From positions 16,175,666 to 16,239,665 of the forward strand of contig CM038919.1 of NCBI GenBank assembly GCA_021904315.1: a stretch of DNA of 64,000 nt, written 5' to 3'. Position numbers and translations under genes: made by a program. The notes beneath the pieces were generated by a model. That model saw nothing but the letters and a program-made list of their open reading frames with translations, did no database searches and was not told the origin of the DNA. Source of the DNA: Sphagnum magellanicum. Lineage: Eukaryota; Streptophyta; Sphagnopsida; Sphagnales; Sphagnaceae. Shown piece after piece: positions 62,640 to 64,000 of the stretch; within the stretch, counting starts at the first letter, position 1, and each line of letters starts with the position of its first letter.

Positions 62640-63344
62640 TACACTCCCTATAAGTCCATACAAGATTCTTTAAAATGATTCAAATGGACATGGTTGTTAC
62701 TTTTTAAAATATTATTATTTAATCTTTGAACAATACATGTTCAATCCCCTATAAAGCTTTTAAATTCTATGTGAAAACGTGTATTTAATGTAGTTGATGT
62801 CATTTTTTAATTTGGAAGTCCTAAAAAGGAAACTCACAAAGTCCATAAAAATAATGCCCCATCTAAAACTTTTTTAAAATATGCATTTGGGTCAAAAAAT
62901 TTGAATAAAAAATAAAAATTGCAACCCGTATGGACTTATGAAAATATGGTCAAATTTTAACCATTCAAAAGTCCTTAACTATTATATGATTAAAGTTTTC
63001 AAAGAAAAGATTTTTCATATGGGTTTATCATCTTGTACTACATTATATATTGCATCCCAATAACAAATTAGGAATGTGAATTAATATATATTTTTTAATT
63101 TTGTGATGTTCCATTTAAACGATTAGTCCATATTTTTTGATTTCAAAATTTCATTACTACTAACACATGAAATTTTTATCAATAAATAACCACACAATTA
63201 TCTTCATAATGAAATTATTAGTCTTGATTCAACTCCCAATTACTAAATGTAAGGATATATTAATCACCATATGCATTTGAATAAAAGGTACCTGAGGGAA
63301 AAACACCATTTCGTCACAAAAGTGAACCATCGTAGCTTGCATCT
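62640..63344. repeat. Unnamed dispersed repeat, copy 2
   Basis: It aligns by eye with 23060-23760 in the same orientation (AACCATTCAAAAGTCC, TTTTTTGATTTCAAAAT, ATCTTCATAAT, ATTATTAGTCTTGA, AATCACCATATGCATTTGAA, GTGAACCATC). Noncoding. It separates two parts of the palindromic array. Confidence 0.6.
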
Positions 63345-63803
63345 ACCCATTTGGTGGCCACTAGGTTTGTTTCTTCATGATTTTATGTAAGTAATGATCT
63401 AGTGGCCACCAAGTAATTTATTTGGCCATTCAACAATTTGAAGTTATTATATGGTGGCCACCAAATGGTTAGTTTAGTCAATGTTCAAGGAGGTGACAAT
63501 CTGGTGGGAACCAGATCATGACATGGGTTAGTTTTCGATTTGGTGATGATTTAATGGCCACCAGATTATGGCATGGGTTAGTCTTCAATGCGATTATAAT
63601 CTAATGGCCACTAGATAGTGACCTTTTAGAGGATTCAAGGATAATGATCTGGTGGCCACTAGATTGTCACTTCTCTAAGGATTCAAATATATAAATTTGG
63701 TGGCCATTAGATTGTTATGTTTTTTACGAATGACCCTGGTAATGATCTGGTGGCCACCAAATCATTACATTTTCAATGAATGGCCTTGATAGTGATTTAG
63801 TGG
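63345..63803. repeat. Palindromic-core tandem array, right part, 49-50 bp period
   Basis: Ten units have cores near 63351, 63399, 63450, 63500, 63550, 63600, 63648, 63697, 63747 and 63797. The core is GAT(C/T)TGGTGGCCACCA(A/G)AT, a dyad centred on GGCC. The last core is cut after TTAGTGG by the CACTA terminus at 63804. Confidence 0.9.
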
Positions 63804-64000
63804 CACTACAAGAAATATGGTTTTTTTGCCCCCATGTTTAACTTGATCAAAGTGCCATTTTGGACAAATTGATTTGGAGCCGACCATTGATTAAATCTTT
63901 TGGTTGGATTTTTACGTCAGTTTTTTTTACTTAATCACCATGACAATAATATAATTTGGCCAACAACTATAAATATATTATTAAAAATATTTATTAAAAT
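63804..64000 (+). mobile_element. CACTA-type 5' terminus running off the window
   Basis: CACTACAAGAAATATGG at 63804 is the classic En/Spm terminal repeat. The following bases (TTTTTTTGCCCCCATGTTTAA) are unrelated to the array on the left. The element begins inside a palindromic array unit and continues beyond 64000, so its size, type and other end are unknown. Confidence 0.7.

Noticed and set aside
1-64000. CRISPR arrays, operons or bacterial features
   Set aside because: None seen; the chromovirus, CACTA and L1 content and the splice-like signals indicate plant nuclear DNA.

Overview
The window looks like intergenic, repeat-filled nuclear DNA from a land plant with a large genome. It is AT-rich and no intact host gene was recognised. 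It carries decayed copies of typical plant mobile elements: a Ty3/gypsy chromovirus with a tRNA-iMet-type primer site, CACTA (En/Spm) transposons with TNP2- and TNPA-like genes, and the 3' end of an L1-type LINE. I cannot tell from the sequence alone whether the plant is a fern, lycophyte, gymnosperm or other lineage.

Layout. 1-1.9 kb: the 3' part of a decayed gene (copy A) of a family resembling the DUF7869 (transposase-like) proteins. 1.9-11.4 kb: no gene, but a hairpin cluster at 3.3-3.55 kb and a MITE-like element at 4.72-5.10 kb. 11.44-22.09 kb: a nested stack. A roughly 1.7 kb non-autonomous CACTA-like element holds an 8.96 kb chromovirus (LTRs 12618-13439 and 20750-21572, duplicated target ATTAT). 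The chromovirus is itself interrupted by a reverse-oriented LTR deletion derivative, a 133-bp CACTA-ended foldback MITE and a reverse-oriented solo LTR. 22-30 kb: repeats, a 74-bp tandem array and a decayed minus-strand exon-like ORF. 30.0-33.1 kb: a decayed TNP2 transposase. 35.0-39.1 kb, minus strand: copy B of the DUF7869-like family, split by a solo LTR (35198-36018). 39.4-40.1 kb: a tandem array with a GGCGGCC(A/G)CCAAG core. 41.3-42.6 kb: further degenerate tandem repeats. 42.6-46.9 kb: featureless AT-rich DNA. 47-56 kb and 59.2-59.5 kb, plus strand: decayed multi-exon genes. One has a coiled coil and a Cys/His cluster. Another is TNPA-like (Ptta/En/Spm) and appears to be split by the L1 fragment at 56.7-58.7 kb. 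61.16-62.08 kb: a third solo LTR. 62.27-63.80 kb: an array of palindromic GGTGGCCACC units with a period of about 49 bp, whose last unit is cut by a CACTA terminus at 63804 that runs off the window.

How the parts relate. One LTR lineage supplies every LTR seen (six copies or partial copies), so the region records repeated insertion and LTR-LTR recombination by one chromovirus group. CACTA-type ends bracket or interrupt other repeats at several places. The two points most worth follow-up are the DUF7869-like family, present twice in 64 kb and apparently mobile, and the palindromic-core tandem array family found at 39.5, 62.3 and 63.4 kb. All homology statements rest on motif recognition by eye; no database search was run.
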